NCBI GenBank assembly: GCA_964019155.1
Contig: OZ025242.1
Coordinates: 90,907,705-90,971,704, forward strand
Length of the DNA: 64,000 bases
Reading direction: 5' to 3'
Source: Osedax fenrisi
Lineage: Eukaryota; Annelida; Polychaeta; Sabellida; Siboglinidae
The notes beneath the pieces are model-generated. The model searched no databases. It was not told the origin of the DNA and saw nothing but the letters and a program-made list of their open reading frames with translations. Below, piece after piece: positions 51,282 to 61,489 of the stretch. Numbering within the stretch: position 1 is the first letter of the stretch; each line of letters opens with the position of its first letter. Both the position numbers and the translations under genes were made by a program.

Positions 51282-52300
51282 TTCAATCCAAAATGAATTT
51301 TTAATAAAATATTCATGTCGAAATTAAAATTAAAAAATATTAATTCATTTTTATTTCATAAATAAATAAATAACTCCTTTTGATTAAAATAAACATTTTT
51401 GATTCAAAGATTGAAATCATTAAAATATGATTAAATATACCACTGAAAAGTATCTATTTCGTAGTACAAAAGTTACCATAGTAGATATATCGTGCAAACA
51501 TCTTGTCTTTGCTATAATCTTTTGGATTTCAACAATGTTGCGGATTTTTTGTAAAGATATCGGATAAAATAAACCTGTTTTACTGGTCTGTTTTAACATT
51601 AACTTTTAACTTAACATTCATCTGTCTCTCTCCTTTGCTATCTCCCTCTCCCTATCGCTCTCCCTCCCTCCCTTCCCCCTCTCTCTCCCTTCCCTCTCCC
51701 TCCCCTCACCCCTCTCTCTTCCTCTCCTCCTTCCCTCTCCCTCCCCTCACCCCTCTCTCTCTCTCCCTCACCCTTCCCTCCCCCTCCCCTCACCCCTCTC
51801 TCTCCCTTCCCTCCCCCCTCACCTCTCTCCCTCACCCTTCCCTCTCCCTCCCCTCCCCCCTCCCCTCACCCCTCTCTCTCCCTCCCTTCCCTCCCTCTCC
51901 CCTCACCCCTCTCTCTCCCTCTCCTCCTTCCCTCTCCCTCCCCTCACCCCTCTCTCTCCCTCTCTCTCCCTCACCCTTCACTCCCCCTCCCCTCACCCCT
52001 CTCTCTCCCTCACCCTTCCCTCCCCCCCTCACCTCTCTCCCTATCGCTCTCCCTCCCTTCCCCTCACCCCTCTCCTCCTTCCCCTCACCCCTCTCTCTCC
52101 CTCTCTCTCCCTCCCCCCCATTCTAACACCCTCCACCCTCACCCTAACAAAACCCCCATGTAACGCAGCACGTAATCGGTGACCCTTTTTCGTCGATCAC
52201 TAAAAACATCCAAAGTGAAATGTCGGTCTTGGAGGCCCCTTCATACTGCGATAAAGAACTCGACCTATTCATGAAACATCTAGATATTCATGCCAAGTAA
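42257..52300 (+). CDS. GXYLT: Glucoside xylosyltransferase-like protein, copy a, 7 exons
   Basis: Exons 42257-42426, 42619-43303, 45115-45231, 48019-48170, 48511-48701, 51007-51179 and 52169-52300. The product is 531 residues from the ATG at 42281 (539 from 42257). GXYLT enzymes add xylose to O-glucose on Notch-type EGF repeats in the secretory pathway, using UDP-xylose. The N-terminus is a type II signal anchor (EVLLIVLVGVAVYFYLDY). A stem with an 11-copy EQQKQKEK repeat (about residues 103-212) leads to a GT8-type domain: VHIAVVACGDR (from 228), ELFKPCASQRLF, LLYVDTDILFLRP with the metal-binding DTD at about 329-331, WYNRFAMHPYYG, GVNSGVMLM, NITWGDQDLLN, YNYRPDHCMYG and GIAVLHGNRR. All are conserved in human GXYLT1/2. 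Intron phases agree throughout. The catalytic set is complete, so it is probably active. The gene is followed directly by a second, diverged copy. Confidence 0.92.
42777..43105 (+). repeat. 30-bp coding minisatellite in the GXYLT stem
   Basis: Eleven in-frame copies of a 30-bp unit encoding [VAFL]-[IL]-EQQKQKEK or -KER. The EQQKQK core is invariant and the nucleotide sequence ATAGAACAACAGAAGCAGAA is almost identical between copies. Variation is confined to the hydrophobic pair and K/R, which indicates recent expansion or homogenisation. Confidence 0.95.
43831..44245. repeat. Dispersed repeat, copy 2 (uninterrupted)
   Basis: Same orientation as 24747-25460 but without the MITE insertion. It lies in GXYLT copy a intron 2. 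Confidence 0.75.
44595..44940. repeat. Dispersed repeat family D, copy 2
   Basis: About 80% similar by eye to 50275-50650, including AATATTTGACATATATAATA, TTTTACATGCATTGC and CGTCAATTGCAC. It lies in intron 2 of GXYLT copy a, before exon 3. Confidence 0.7.
45510..46568. mobile_element. TTAA-flanked MITE, host of a nested insertion
   Basis: TTAA at 45506-45509 and 46569-46572 flanks an element starting GGGGACGCGATACCAT and ending ATGGTATCGCGTCCCC. A TTAA target is typical of piggyBac and Kolobok families. It holds the 454-bp MITE at 45945-46398; without that and its duplication it would be about 598 bp. Similar ends (CCCCTTAA or TTAAGGGG) occur at 1007, 45374, 54537 and 57124. Confidence 0.8.
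45945..46398. mobile_element. 454-bp MITE with 7-bp target duplication (copy 2, inverted)
   Basis: It is flanked by ATAAAGA at 45938-45944 and 46399-46405. It begins CAAAGATTTTGCGAAGC and ends CCTTCGGAAAATCTTTG. It is the reverse complement of 27867-28320, with scattered single-base differences and identical length. Confidence 0.9.
47779..47955. mobile_element. MITE of the GTGATTTCGTG family
   Basis: It starts CCAGTGATTTCGTGGCGAG and ends GTCACAGATCACC, with internal GAAATCACCGCACC and ATCACTTCGCC blocks. It lies just before exon 4 of GXYLT copy a. Confidence 0.5.
48749..49066. mobile_element. MITE of the GTGATCTCG family, interrupted
   Basis: It starts GGTGATCTCGCGCGAAG and ends GAAATCACTTCGCACGATAT. 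The interior has a (ATAG)n run at 48807-48835 and unrelated AT-rich sequence. It lies directly downstream of exon 5 of GXYLT copy a. Confidence 0.5.
49067..50274. other. AT-rich part of GXYLT copy a intron 5
   Basis: (TA)n at 49090-49134 and 49850-49882, plus the palindrome cluster at 50039-50095. No exon. Confidence 0.6.
50039..50095. repeat. TGTACA palindrome cluster
   Basis: Alternating ACAGTGTACAGTGTACATTG units form overlapping self-complementary stretches able to fold into hairpins. Confidence 0.8.
50275..50650. repeat. Dispersed repeat family D, copy 3
   Basis: Same orientation as 44595-44940. It contains TTTCGACGAAAAGCCTACTG and ATGCATTGCGTGCGTCGTC. Confidence 0.7.
51188..51276. repeat. 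(CT)n microsatellite at the start of GXYLT copy a intron 6
   Basis: The run of CTCTCTCTATCTCTCT begins within 10 bases of the exon 6 donor. Confidence 0.9.
51621..52130. repeat. 500-bp polypyrimidine (CCCTCTCTC)n tract
   Basis: Nearly uninterrupted C/T on the plus strand with diverged CCCTCACCCCTCTCTCTC units. It ends about 40 bp before the exon 7 acceptor. Such mirror-like homopyrimidine tracts can form triplex DNA. The proline/serine ORFs over it are artefacts. Confidence 0.92.
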
Positions 52301-52483
52301 GCCATTCTATGTGTGGAGCTGTGTGGAGCTAGTGGTATGGCACTATTGACCATCACTGTTGTTAAGTAGCCGTAATCATCCATTCTTTTATCTTTATTCA
52401 ACAGAATTATAATTTAATATTTACTATATTACTATATGTTTAATGTAACCGATTATAGAATGGGTATTATCGAATTCAGTTTT

Positions 52484-52500
52484 AATAAAATATTAATAAA
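52484..52500 (+). promoter_or_regulatory. Possible polyadenylation signals of GXYLT copy a
   Basis: AATAAA at 52484-52489 and again at 52495-52500, about 185-200 nt beyond the stop codon. Confidence 0.4.
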
Positions 52501-52832
52501 CACCATAAATAATGTTTATAATTGAATAGTATTTTTTTATTAATGTTTAATTTCGTTAAACATTATTTTTATATTTTTGAATATATTTAATAAGTGGCTG
52601 TTGTAATTATAGATAACTATAGTACTATAGTCTACTTATGTATATAAATACAAGTTTAATTGATCATTTCATTTTCTAGATTCGATATTTAAAAAGATAT
52701 TATTAAGTTCGGAAGTTATTTATAAATAATAATATATATTTTAATTTATAAAACGGATCTCGCAACCCTCTCTCGCTTCGCAACACTCTATCGTACGTAG
52801 CATACATTCTAACACCCGCCCGTATTAAGTAG

Positions 52833-55800
52833 GCCCGGTGTACGCTCCTTCCCACCCAACGCACTAAGTGAACCCGTAGCGAGTGAGCCGGCCTCTCTTC
52901 ACCTGGTGGTGGTAGCGTGCGGAGATCGTCAGCCCGAGACCGTAGTGCTCATGAAGTCGGCGCTGTTGTTCACTCGTCAGCACGTCGTGTTCCATGTGTT
53001 CACTGAACAGCATCTGATGCCCGCGTTCAGGTCCCACGTTAGTCGGAGTTAAGGGTAGAGTTTAGCTGGCTTTTCATATTTATAAATAAGCTCAACAAAC
53101 TCGAGTATAATGTATATTTATTCATCGGTTAGTCGAAGGATTTTTGTTTATATGTATCAGTTATAACTATTGATCAATAATTATAGATCGCTAGCCGATA
53201 AATCGATTTCTATACATTAAAATGACTAAATAAGTACCTGCCCTTAAATAATAATATATCTGTCAGGTGTCTTAATAATTAGGATAATTGTGCATTTTAA
53301 TTCTTGTCTTGAATATATTGAATACATTGATGATATAGATGTCAGATGATCTGGAAGTGAATTCCATCATCATAGAGGTACATGCAGTACTAGCAGTATG
53401 TTTTACTGTGTGTACTATGTAGAGGCTAGTGTCTCGTGATCAATCGTTGATAATGTAATGCTACTATATATTATATATAACATTAAGCCAGGTACTCGCA
53501 CTATTTTGTGAATTCGATATACACACGTAAACGATAACAAATGACATCGCATCGCGAATGTTTATTTATTTACTCATTCGTGAATTAAATTTAATAACCA
53601 CTTAGAATTAATATCAACTATTTTAACGACGAATCACTTAAATGAACGCTATTAGCTTATCTCACTAGACGCCTAACAAATCATTACAAAGCGTCGATAC
53701 CGACACATAACAACCGCACCCCCTCTCCGATAAGATGGAGAGTCTACCGCATTCAGTGAAGAAGAGGTTCACCCTAATGCTGCATCTGGTGGCTATCCCG
53801 GAGGATAGTATGGGTCTGAAGTGGCGTACCCTGTTCAAACCCTGCGCCTCTCAACGCCTCTTTCTGCCGGTTAGTGCTGCTTGCACCATGCATGTCACAT
53901 TGTTTTCATTGTTGTTGTTGTTATTGTTGTTATTTAGTGGTGGAGTCCTTTCATCCTATCCAAGAACTTAGATGAAGTTTTCACTTATAACCATATATGG
54001 CTCTAATGTCCCTTCGAAGCCACTCTCATGTTAAGGCATCTTTAAGTCATTTAGAGTCTCCGTAAATATTGAATTATCTATTAATCTTAACAATATTATA
54101 AGGGTAACAGGTACTTCTTATCTGGATGATATAGATGTCAGATCATCTGTAAGTGCATTCCACCATTGAGGTGCTGTGATAATAGAGAACAACATAGAGC
54201 TCTCTAGATTTAGTGATTCGTATTGTTTCGTATGTAATTCACTAGTCATATCAGAGATCAGCGCACAATGTGATTAACTATTTATGCAACTATCGTAACA
54301 ATTGTGTTATAAAGTATTCTATTATAGGTCTTAATTATTAACTATTTCTATGGTAGATTAACCAATGCTCTATTGAAATGTAGTAATCCATTCACCTCAT
54401 ATTATTGAGCAGTTCTAGCGCGATTTCATAAATAATTTGTTGACATGTACTAAATAACATTCTATAAATGTATATTTTATAATAAAATTTATTTTACTTT
54501 TTTTTTTGATTTTATAAAATTTCTGCTATGCGGCATCCCCTTAAGCTTGCATTTTACATTGATATATTTTTCAAAGTAGGATATTCATTTAGGTAAATAT
54601 CAACAAATATACGATATCCTCATTAATTAATTTGTATGTGTAATGCACGACCTATGATGTATATGATAACATCAACAATAATGATATCAATAACTTTCAC
54701 TAGCCATTTACTGACATATATGTAGCCACATAAATATGTACATATGGGTCCTCAATCTTGATAAACAGTTTATCAAATACTTGGAAGTATTCAATAAATA
54801 CATACTACAATGTACACTGTATAATGTACACTTACAATGCACAAGTGTTAGTATTAGTATGTAACAATGCTACACAAGTATACACCCCCTACAGCCTCCC
54901 CCCCACAATATATATAGGCAGCACTCGCTAACTACCCTACTAGCATTAAATACATTACCTTCAAGCCCCACTAATACACACTCACTAATACCCCCTCACT
55001 AATACACCCCTTCCCCACCTACAGACACTGATGTCCGGCATAGACTCCATCCTGTACGTAGATACAGACATCCTGTTCATAAACTCACTCGAGGATATCT
55101 TCTCTCACTTCTCCCTGTTCAACTCCTCTCAGCTGATTGGCTCAGCCTCCGAAACTGATGAGCTCACCCAAACCCAGAGCTGGTACACCCGTAAAGCTAA
55201 ACACCCTTTCTACGGACCTAATGGTTAGATCTATCGTATACACCACTAATGTTTACGTACGACCCTAATAGTTAAATATTCCCCTAATCATTAAACACGC
55301 CCCTAATCATTAAACACGCCCTTAATCATTAAACACGCCCCTAATCACTAACCACGCCCCTAATAATTAAACACGCCCCTAATCACTAACACGCCCCTAA
55401 TCACTAACCACGCCTCTAATCATTAAACACACCCCTAATCATTAATCACACCCCTGACAGGTATCAACTCGGGCGTGATGCTGATGAACCTCACCCGTCT
55501 GCGTAAGACAGACTTCGTCAAGGACATCGCGTCCTACTACAAGGAGTTCGTAGGTCGCATACCGTGGGGAGATCAGGATTTATTGAACATCTATTTCGGG
55601 CGGCACCCAGGTATAGTTTTATAGAGCTCACGAGTAGAATTGTTGTTTTATACTGTATCTATTTAGGCTCTCACACATACACATGCGCTAATACATGTTC
55701 CCATACGCGCACTCACAACATAATATAGACTCTAAAATGTCATCGAAATTTAAACAAAGTCATAATAAAATATATCGTATAAAACAAATAATTAAACATA

Positions 55801-58394
55801 CACTACAAATATCTTCTTCGGTACTTACTAAACTTTACTATTGCAACCAAGCTTACTCCGTTCACTAGCCAAACATAAAATTATAAGACTCCATACAATA
55901 ATAAACGCATCCTGTAGAATCATATATAGACCCTCTAAAATAACGCATACTTCCTTACTCTTTCCTTAACAAGCTTGGATAGCTTTCCTCTAACTATCCA
56001 TAGTTTCACTAACTCATACTGCATTTTACTATAATACGTCATTATATATATCTTTTCTTCTCCTCACTTCATTCAAATAAATCAAATAATACTAAGATTA
56101 CCATCCTCCCCAACTCTTGAAATAACTGTGCAATCCCCCATATCATCCCCATTTCAATGCATCACCCATTCTCTATGCGATACATTGCACAACATCAACA
56201 TTAACTTTAATAAATACTTACTCGTGTATTAAAATGAAAGTCTACAAGCACTTACTAACAAACGCAGAACCTACTCAGCATACGATACTAATACTGTTAT
56301 ATAGAGTTAATAATATCGGAACGTAAGCGAAGGCTTAGGTATATTTATTAATGTCTAGTTCCATGCATGGTGATCGACGTTTATATTTATAGGCGTGTGC
56401 GGTCAGCCGAAACGGTTGGACGAGTTCATTAATCAAGTGGGCGATTCCATTAATTAATGGGAGTGACATATTACATAACAAATAACACACTACTTAATAT
56501 TATCAACTGATTAAATATATCAATTGTTTACATTTCAATGTAATTTCTGCATTGTATTCCATTTATGTTATCCATCCGTAATTTGATCTATATAATAAGT
56601 AATATATGCCAGTGTTCCCTATTTTGTACCTCCTTGTTCTCGTTACATTATCATTATTATTGATATTGTTATTTTGTTTTTAATATTCCTGATTGGGTAC
56701 CTTACTATGTATGTCTAAACAGATACCCTGCATTGCACACTCTCTTACACACACACTCACTCACTCTCACACACTCACACACACTCACACACACACTCTC
56801 ACACACTCACACACACTCACTCCCTCACACACTCACTCCCTCCCACTCTCACACACTCACACACATACACTCCCTCACTCCCTCCCGCAGACCAGATCTA
56901 CATATACTCGTGCGCCTACAACTACCGTAACGACCACTGCATAAGTGGACCGTTGTGCAGTCGTGTCGATCACGAGGGCATCTCCGTCCTTCACGGTTCC
57001 AGACGCATCTTCCAGGCCGACACAAAATGGCCGACCCCCGCGTTTAGATCCATGTACGTCGAAATAGAAAAGGTTTCCGCGCTATGCGATATTATTTATA
57101 TTTTCTATAGCGGCGTTTAATTTAAGGGGGCATTTTTATTTTTCAACAAATTTATCTTTTATTAAAAAACAAATTGTCCGTTTAAATGTAGAAGACACAC
57201 TATGATTACTGCGGATGATACTGTACATAGTTCATCACTCGACAGCTCGTATTTACATGTAGATAGATAGGCGATACTTGTACTAGTATAAATTCTATTT
57301 CGGGAATATATTCGACAACATTTTCTTTATAAACTCGACACACTATTCATACACATCTACGGAGATAATTTCTATTCAAATTCAATATTATTATACGTAT
57401 TTCGTATTTGAAATTGGACATATATTTTTATAATTTTCATTCTATATATGACTAAATATACACTATAGAAATCTGGTAGGCTGTAGTTAAGACCTTTTAA
57501 ATTGAGAAAAAATTATGTTTCAAATTTTTTTTTATATAAAAATATTAAATATTATCTTTAAAATGATATATAAATCATGTTTTTACGTAAAATATTAATA
57601 TCAAATAGACACTTTTATATGTATATCATTTAAATAAATTATAATAATTTAAAAAAAATTAATTTAATTTAATAATCGTCATAATTCAATAAATATAAGA
57701 TCTTTTTTATAATTTTAAAAGATAAAATAAATCATATTATATATATATTTAATTAATCAATATTCATAGGTGGCTACTTATTTATATTAACATAATGTGA
57801 AAAGTTATCGTCTGCTTATATTTCATACATTTTTAATAATTATATTATAAATCTTTAGAATCAATTTACTCAGAATAATTATTGTTAAAGGGGTTTCACA
57901 CCAACTCGAACGCTATTATTAAGATATATATATATATATATTCTTTCTATATTAAAAAATTACATTTTTATTACTAGTAAATGTGAGAAAATAATTATTT
58001 CGTGATAAATGTGTTGAAAGTCATTTCAATCAAATAATAAATAGAATGGTTTTTAAATTTTAAAAATCGATAACATACTCTATATACAATTATACTAAAA
58101 TATTCAGTCATCATTACAATACATATAATCAATATTTTTTTTTTAATAATTTATATAATTTTTATTTTTACTAACCTTCATAAAACACAATATTTATGGT
58201 ACTTATAAAACAGATTATTAATTGCACATTTAACAACATATTTATTATATATAATTCCATCTGAATTCGTAAAAATTAAATCATGAATATTTAGACAAAA
58301 TGACTAATTGAAGGACCCTTACGTTATCGTTGGGTTTCATTAAATTTAAATAAATTAATTATTAAATTAAAAAATATATTTTAGAATGTGTGTG

Positions 58395-58458
<64 letters not shown>

Positions 58459-58609
58459 TTATATGTATATATGTATCAGTATATGGTTTGATAAATTGTA
58501 GAATATTACTCTAAATTATAAATAATTTAAATAATGACATTATTACATTTTAATAGTTACATTACATATTTTATTTTCTACATACTTTAGATCATTTGCT
58601 GTAATAGTA

Positions 58610-58643
<34 letters not shown>

Positions 58644-59971
58644 CTTTTATTATTATAGAAACTAGATTATTTATATTACAGACATGATTAGTACATTTGT
58701 TTTAATTATATATTTATATATGTAAACAACATTAAAATTGTTAATATTTTATATAATAAAATATGTATGTGATCCATATCTACAATATTAGCATGTTTAC
58801 CGAGGTTACTAGCCCTTACACAACTGATTAATCTATGTAATGACAATTAATTATTCTGAAATAATTTTATATCTTTATTAGAATTATTTGAATATATTAT
58901 AATCTTTACGTATCATATTAATATTATTTATCTACTTAAGATTAGATACTTATAATAGTAGCTTCTCGAACATAACTGTAATGTATATAATAGTAGATAA
59001 ACTAAAAACACTAAGATATATAGCTCATTCTTTATTTCCCAATGATCATACACACTGCTGAAATACATGAAGAATATATTTACCAGTGATCTAATGTAAA
59101 CAACATGTCTAATTAAACTTTCACCGATAGTGGCTTATTATCGTTGAGTTGCATTCATTTGTATATATATCAGCTACTTTTAAATACATTGACCACATTA
59201 TATCCATTAACAATGCAATCTTGTAGTATTAATACACTATACTAAACTAAGCTAGTTCGATACAAATTATAAACTATTTATTCATTCAGCTATAAGAGGG
59301 TAGAGAAAATTATTTATTTAAATATATTTATGTATACATTTAATCTTATCCCAATATATAATATAATTAAGAATGAACTTTGTACTTTAATTCAAATGTC
59401 ATATTTATAAATATATAACATGTAACTTATATATAAGTATCACCTACAAAAGTATAGAAATGTATTCAACTGAATGTGTATATTAGAAATTTCAATGTTA
59501 GATATATATATAAATTTGACATGTCCGTATAGTAGTGTAAAGTGCACCGGTAATTATATTATGTAAATAGTACATAGAAATCATGCATGTAGCTTTAGAG
59601 TTAAACCTGTATCTGAGATTTACTAATGACATCAATATATTGCAATCTTCCGCAAGTCTGAAGAAACATCTTTTATTATAATTATTTGTTTAAACATTAT
59701 CATTAAATTTCACTCTAGAGAATTGTTTTTACTATATTTAAGCATCTAACTAAACGTACTATCACCACCATCATGTGTGCATACGTACACAGTGTAACTA
59801 ACACACACACGCACACAGTTCAACTTCAAGGTGAGTCTGAAGAATCTGGAGCAGCGACTACTGACCGCTTACGACAGCTCTAAGAACACGGCTTGCGGAC
59901 AACAGAAACAGGCGTTCTTCCACCACATCAAGAGGAATGTCGAACAGTTGACAGAACCGCAGAGAACATAG
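52833..59971 (+). CDS. Glucoside xylosyltransferase-like protein, copy b, 6 exons, N-terminus not found
   Basis: Exons 52833-53037, 53735-53869, 55025-55223, 55461-55610, 56891-57072 and 59819-59971 encode about 340 residues ending in TAG. The GT8-type domain retains HLVVVACGDR, LFKPCASQRLFLP, ILYVDTDILFI (intact DTD), INSGVMLMNLTRLR, IPWGDQDLLN, YNYRNDHC and GISVLHGSRR. Phases agree at every junction. Compared with copy a it differs in the donor-loop region (HGSRR for HGNRR) and around ASETDELTQTQSW. It lacks the stem repeat and any clear membrane anchor. The first exon needs one base-complementing upstream exon of phase 2; exon 1 of copy a ends in that phase, and a weak local candidate (ATG 52337 to donor 52366, MALLTITVV) also does. 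It is a tandem duplicate or a second catalytic cassette of one locus. Activity is likely only if an anchor or signal is supplied. Confidence 0.88.
53038..53734. other. GXYLT copy b intron 1
   Basis: AT-rich intron from a GTTAGT donor to a pyrimidine-rich acceptor (ccccctctccgataag). Nothing else recognised. Confidence 0.6.
53905..54245 (-). pseudogene. Degenerate LINE 3' end with (GTT)n tail
   Basis: Microsatellite GTTGTTGTTGTTATTGTTG at 53911-53930 directly adjoins a block repeated at 25583-25670. Read on the minus strand, the body near 54150-54170 contains a tryptophan-rich APQWWNALTDDL-like motif typical of LINE ORF2 C-termini. Frames are broken. It lies in intron 2 of GXYLT copy b. Confidence 0.55.
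55262..55455. repeat. 19-bp minisatellite in GXYLT copy b intron 3
   Basis: About ten copies of CCCCTAATCATTAAACACG with small changes fill almost all of the 237-bp intron between the exons ending at 55223 and starting at 55461. Confidence 0.9.
56393..56457 (+). CDS. Possible alternative terminal exon of GXYLT copy b
   Basis: After the acceptor atttatag (AG at 56391-56392), a 65-nt segment in the right phase for the preceding exon (ending 55610, phase 1) reads VCGQPKRLDEFINQVGDSIN and then TAA. CGQ followed by basic and FI residues resembles the C-terminal segment of the normal last exon (CGQQKQAFFHHIKRN) and the CGK...FIKQ segment of human GXYLT1. Use of this exon would skip the HGSRR-containing exon. 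It could instead be a relic of a duplicated last exon. Confidence 0.5.
56735..56885. repeat. (CACTCA)n microsatellite
   Basis: A run of ACACACTCACTC-type sequence directly upstream of the copy b exon at 56891. The threonine/histidine ORFs over it are artefacts. Confidence 0.9.
57073..59818. other. Last intron of GXYLT copy b
   Basis: A 2.7-kb AT-rich intron. A TTTAAGGGGGC end near 57121 and an AATATTAAATATTATCTTTA block near 57542 resemble the TTAA-flanked MITE at 45510. (TA)n at 58398-58454 and 58615-58640. No extra exon seen. Confidence 0.55.
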
Positions 59972-60104
59972 CAATCTCAACATCAACATCCACATCCACA
60001 TAAGCTCATGCGTAATTATTAACGGCGTACTTCGATAGATGCGAGTACACCCGCCCCCCCCCCCTCATTTGTTATATCAAGCATACATTGTTATATTTTT
60101 ATAT

Positions 60105-60110
60105 AATAAA
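60105..60110 (+). promoter_or_regulatory. Polyadenylation signal of GXYLT copy b
   Basis: AATAAA 134 nt after the stop codon, the only canonical signal seen between the two convergent genes on this strand. Confidence 0.55.
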
Positions 60111-60135
60111 CAATATATCAGTGTACAGTGTTGTG

Positions 60136-60141
60136 TTTATT
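60136..60141 (-). promoter_or_regulatory. Polyadenylation signal of the NDUFV3-like gene
   Basis: AATAAA on the minus strand, 24 nt after the stop codon. It faces the plus-strand signal at 60105-60110, so the two 3' ends probably meet or overlap. Confidence 0.55.
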
Positions 60142-60164
60142 CGGGGTTATTAATGGGAGGAGCC

Positions 60165-60929
60165 TTATTGCTGTTTGGCCGGTGGTGGCATGTTGTTCTT
60201 ATCGGGGACGGGACATCTACTCTTCTGCATGGCCGCGTCTATATCGTAGTAGGAGTACTCGTTGAATGCAAAGTACTCGGGTACCTTGTAGGTGTCGTTA
60301 CCGCCCGAGGAGGTGGTGGTGGTGGTACCTGCGTCGTGTAGTGATGGCGTTAGTAACGCACAACAGTTAACTACTTCTACTATGAGTGGTCGTAATGATT
60401 GTCTGAAGGAGAGATATAGGTAACTTAGACGCATTCTTTATTAAAACGATTATAAGAAATATACGAAATGCATTCTTTATTTATAAACGCATTACGCATA
60501 TTCTACTTTTCATACAATCATAGGTAAGCGTTCATTGCAAGCTTGGTTCATTGTAATATTCAATTTTAAAAGTTTAATTCAACTTATAAAATAAATTAGA
60601 GACATATTTCAAAGCATAGATTTATTAGATATAAATTTATTCAATACATTAGATTGGAATTTAAAAACATCATTTGAAATTTAATTTACATTTTGAATTA
60701 TAATTCAGTGATTACTATCGGATTACTATATTCATTGTAATGATTGCTAGTACTGCCACCTATGAAAATAGTTTACTCCTAATTACGTTGGGTAGATAGG
60801 GAGTGATATATTTTTCTGCATAAAATCTTAGCTACTAGTGTAACCTTTAGTGTTCTGTTGGGTGGTTGATGTTGTAGATGTAGGTGGCGTCTTGGTGCTC
60901 AGAAAACTAACGCATACCTTCAAAGCATT
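60165..60929 (-). CDS. NDUFV3-like subunit of mitochondrial complex I, last two exons
   Basis: Minus-strand exons 60929-60845 and 60328-60165 (stop TAA at 60167-60165) join in phase 1. The upstream exon is a Thr/Ser-rich linker (STKTPPTSTTSTTQQNTK) and the last exon reads SSGGNDTYKVPEYFAFNEYS, then YYDIDAAMQKSRCPVPD, and ends MPPPAKQQ. The pattern N-x-TYK, aromatic Y, D-I/L and R-x-P-x-P matches the conserved C-terminus of NDUFV3 (10-kDa flavoprotein subunit), an accessory subunit of the NADH-dehydrogenase module in the mitochondrial matrix arm, which is also linker-rich upstream. The N-terminal exons with the targeting peptide were not found and may lie beyond 60929. The last exon is convergent with GXYLT copy b. 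Confidence 0.68.
60745..60835. repeat. Deleted relative of the 454-bp MITE
   Basis: TACTGCCACCTATG, TTACTCCTAATTACGTTG, then ATAGGGAGTG and ATAAAATCTTAG follow the order of blocks from both halves of the 27867 element, with the middle missing. It lies in the intron between the two NDUFV3-like exons. Confidence 0.45.
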
Positions 60930-61223
60930 CTGAAAGTGACATTTACATTACATATTGTCCAATTTTAATGTTTAGATATTATTAATTTGTATATATTTCA
61001 CCGAGAAATTTACATTATTACAATATATATATTTACATTACTACAATATATATAAACAATAAATATCCGACCCGAAAGAACACAATAATAAATATTAATA
61101 AGTTACAAATACTAATAACACAGTAAACAGTCAAATGTTGCAATTCTGGTAAAGTAACAAAATAGAAATGATATAACAATGGTAGTAATTGATGTTACAT
61201 TATGTTATTATATCTATAATTGC

Positions 61224-61481
61224 GGAGATATGGCACCCGTTTGTTTTGATTACGATTTCCGAGTTCAAATTTAAAATAGTTTATATGTATCTCTATAATT
61301 TAAGAGTATAATAACAAATAATAACAACTAATTTAAATATATATATCTCATAATATATACTATATTGTCATTCTTACTGTTTATCATATACACTAGTGTC
61401 AAATAACAAAATGAGTATTTTAAATTTAACCCATAAATCATAATAAAAACAAATGGGTGGGGGGATATTCGATACAGAGCC
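61224..61481. mobile_element. 258-bp MITE with 7-bp target duplication (copy 2)
   Basis: It is flanked by TAATTGC at 61217-61223 and 61482-61488. It starts GGAGATATGGCACCCG and ends GATATTCGATACAGAGCC. Subterminal blocks (TTTTGATTACGATTTCC, TTCAAATTTAAAATAG) match 25037-25299 in the same orientation. Confidence 0.85.
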
Positions 61482-61489
61482 TAATTGCA

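Noticed and set aside
51635..52126. 163-residue Pro/Ser/Leu ORF and minus-strand Gly/Glu/Arg ORFs
   Set aside because: Translation of the homopyrimidine tract inside GXYLT copy a intron 6.
56693..56944. His/Thr/Leu ORFs
   Set aside because: They run through the (CACTCA)n microsatellite into the true exon in the wrong frame.
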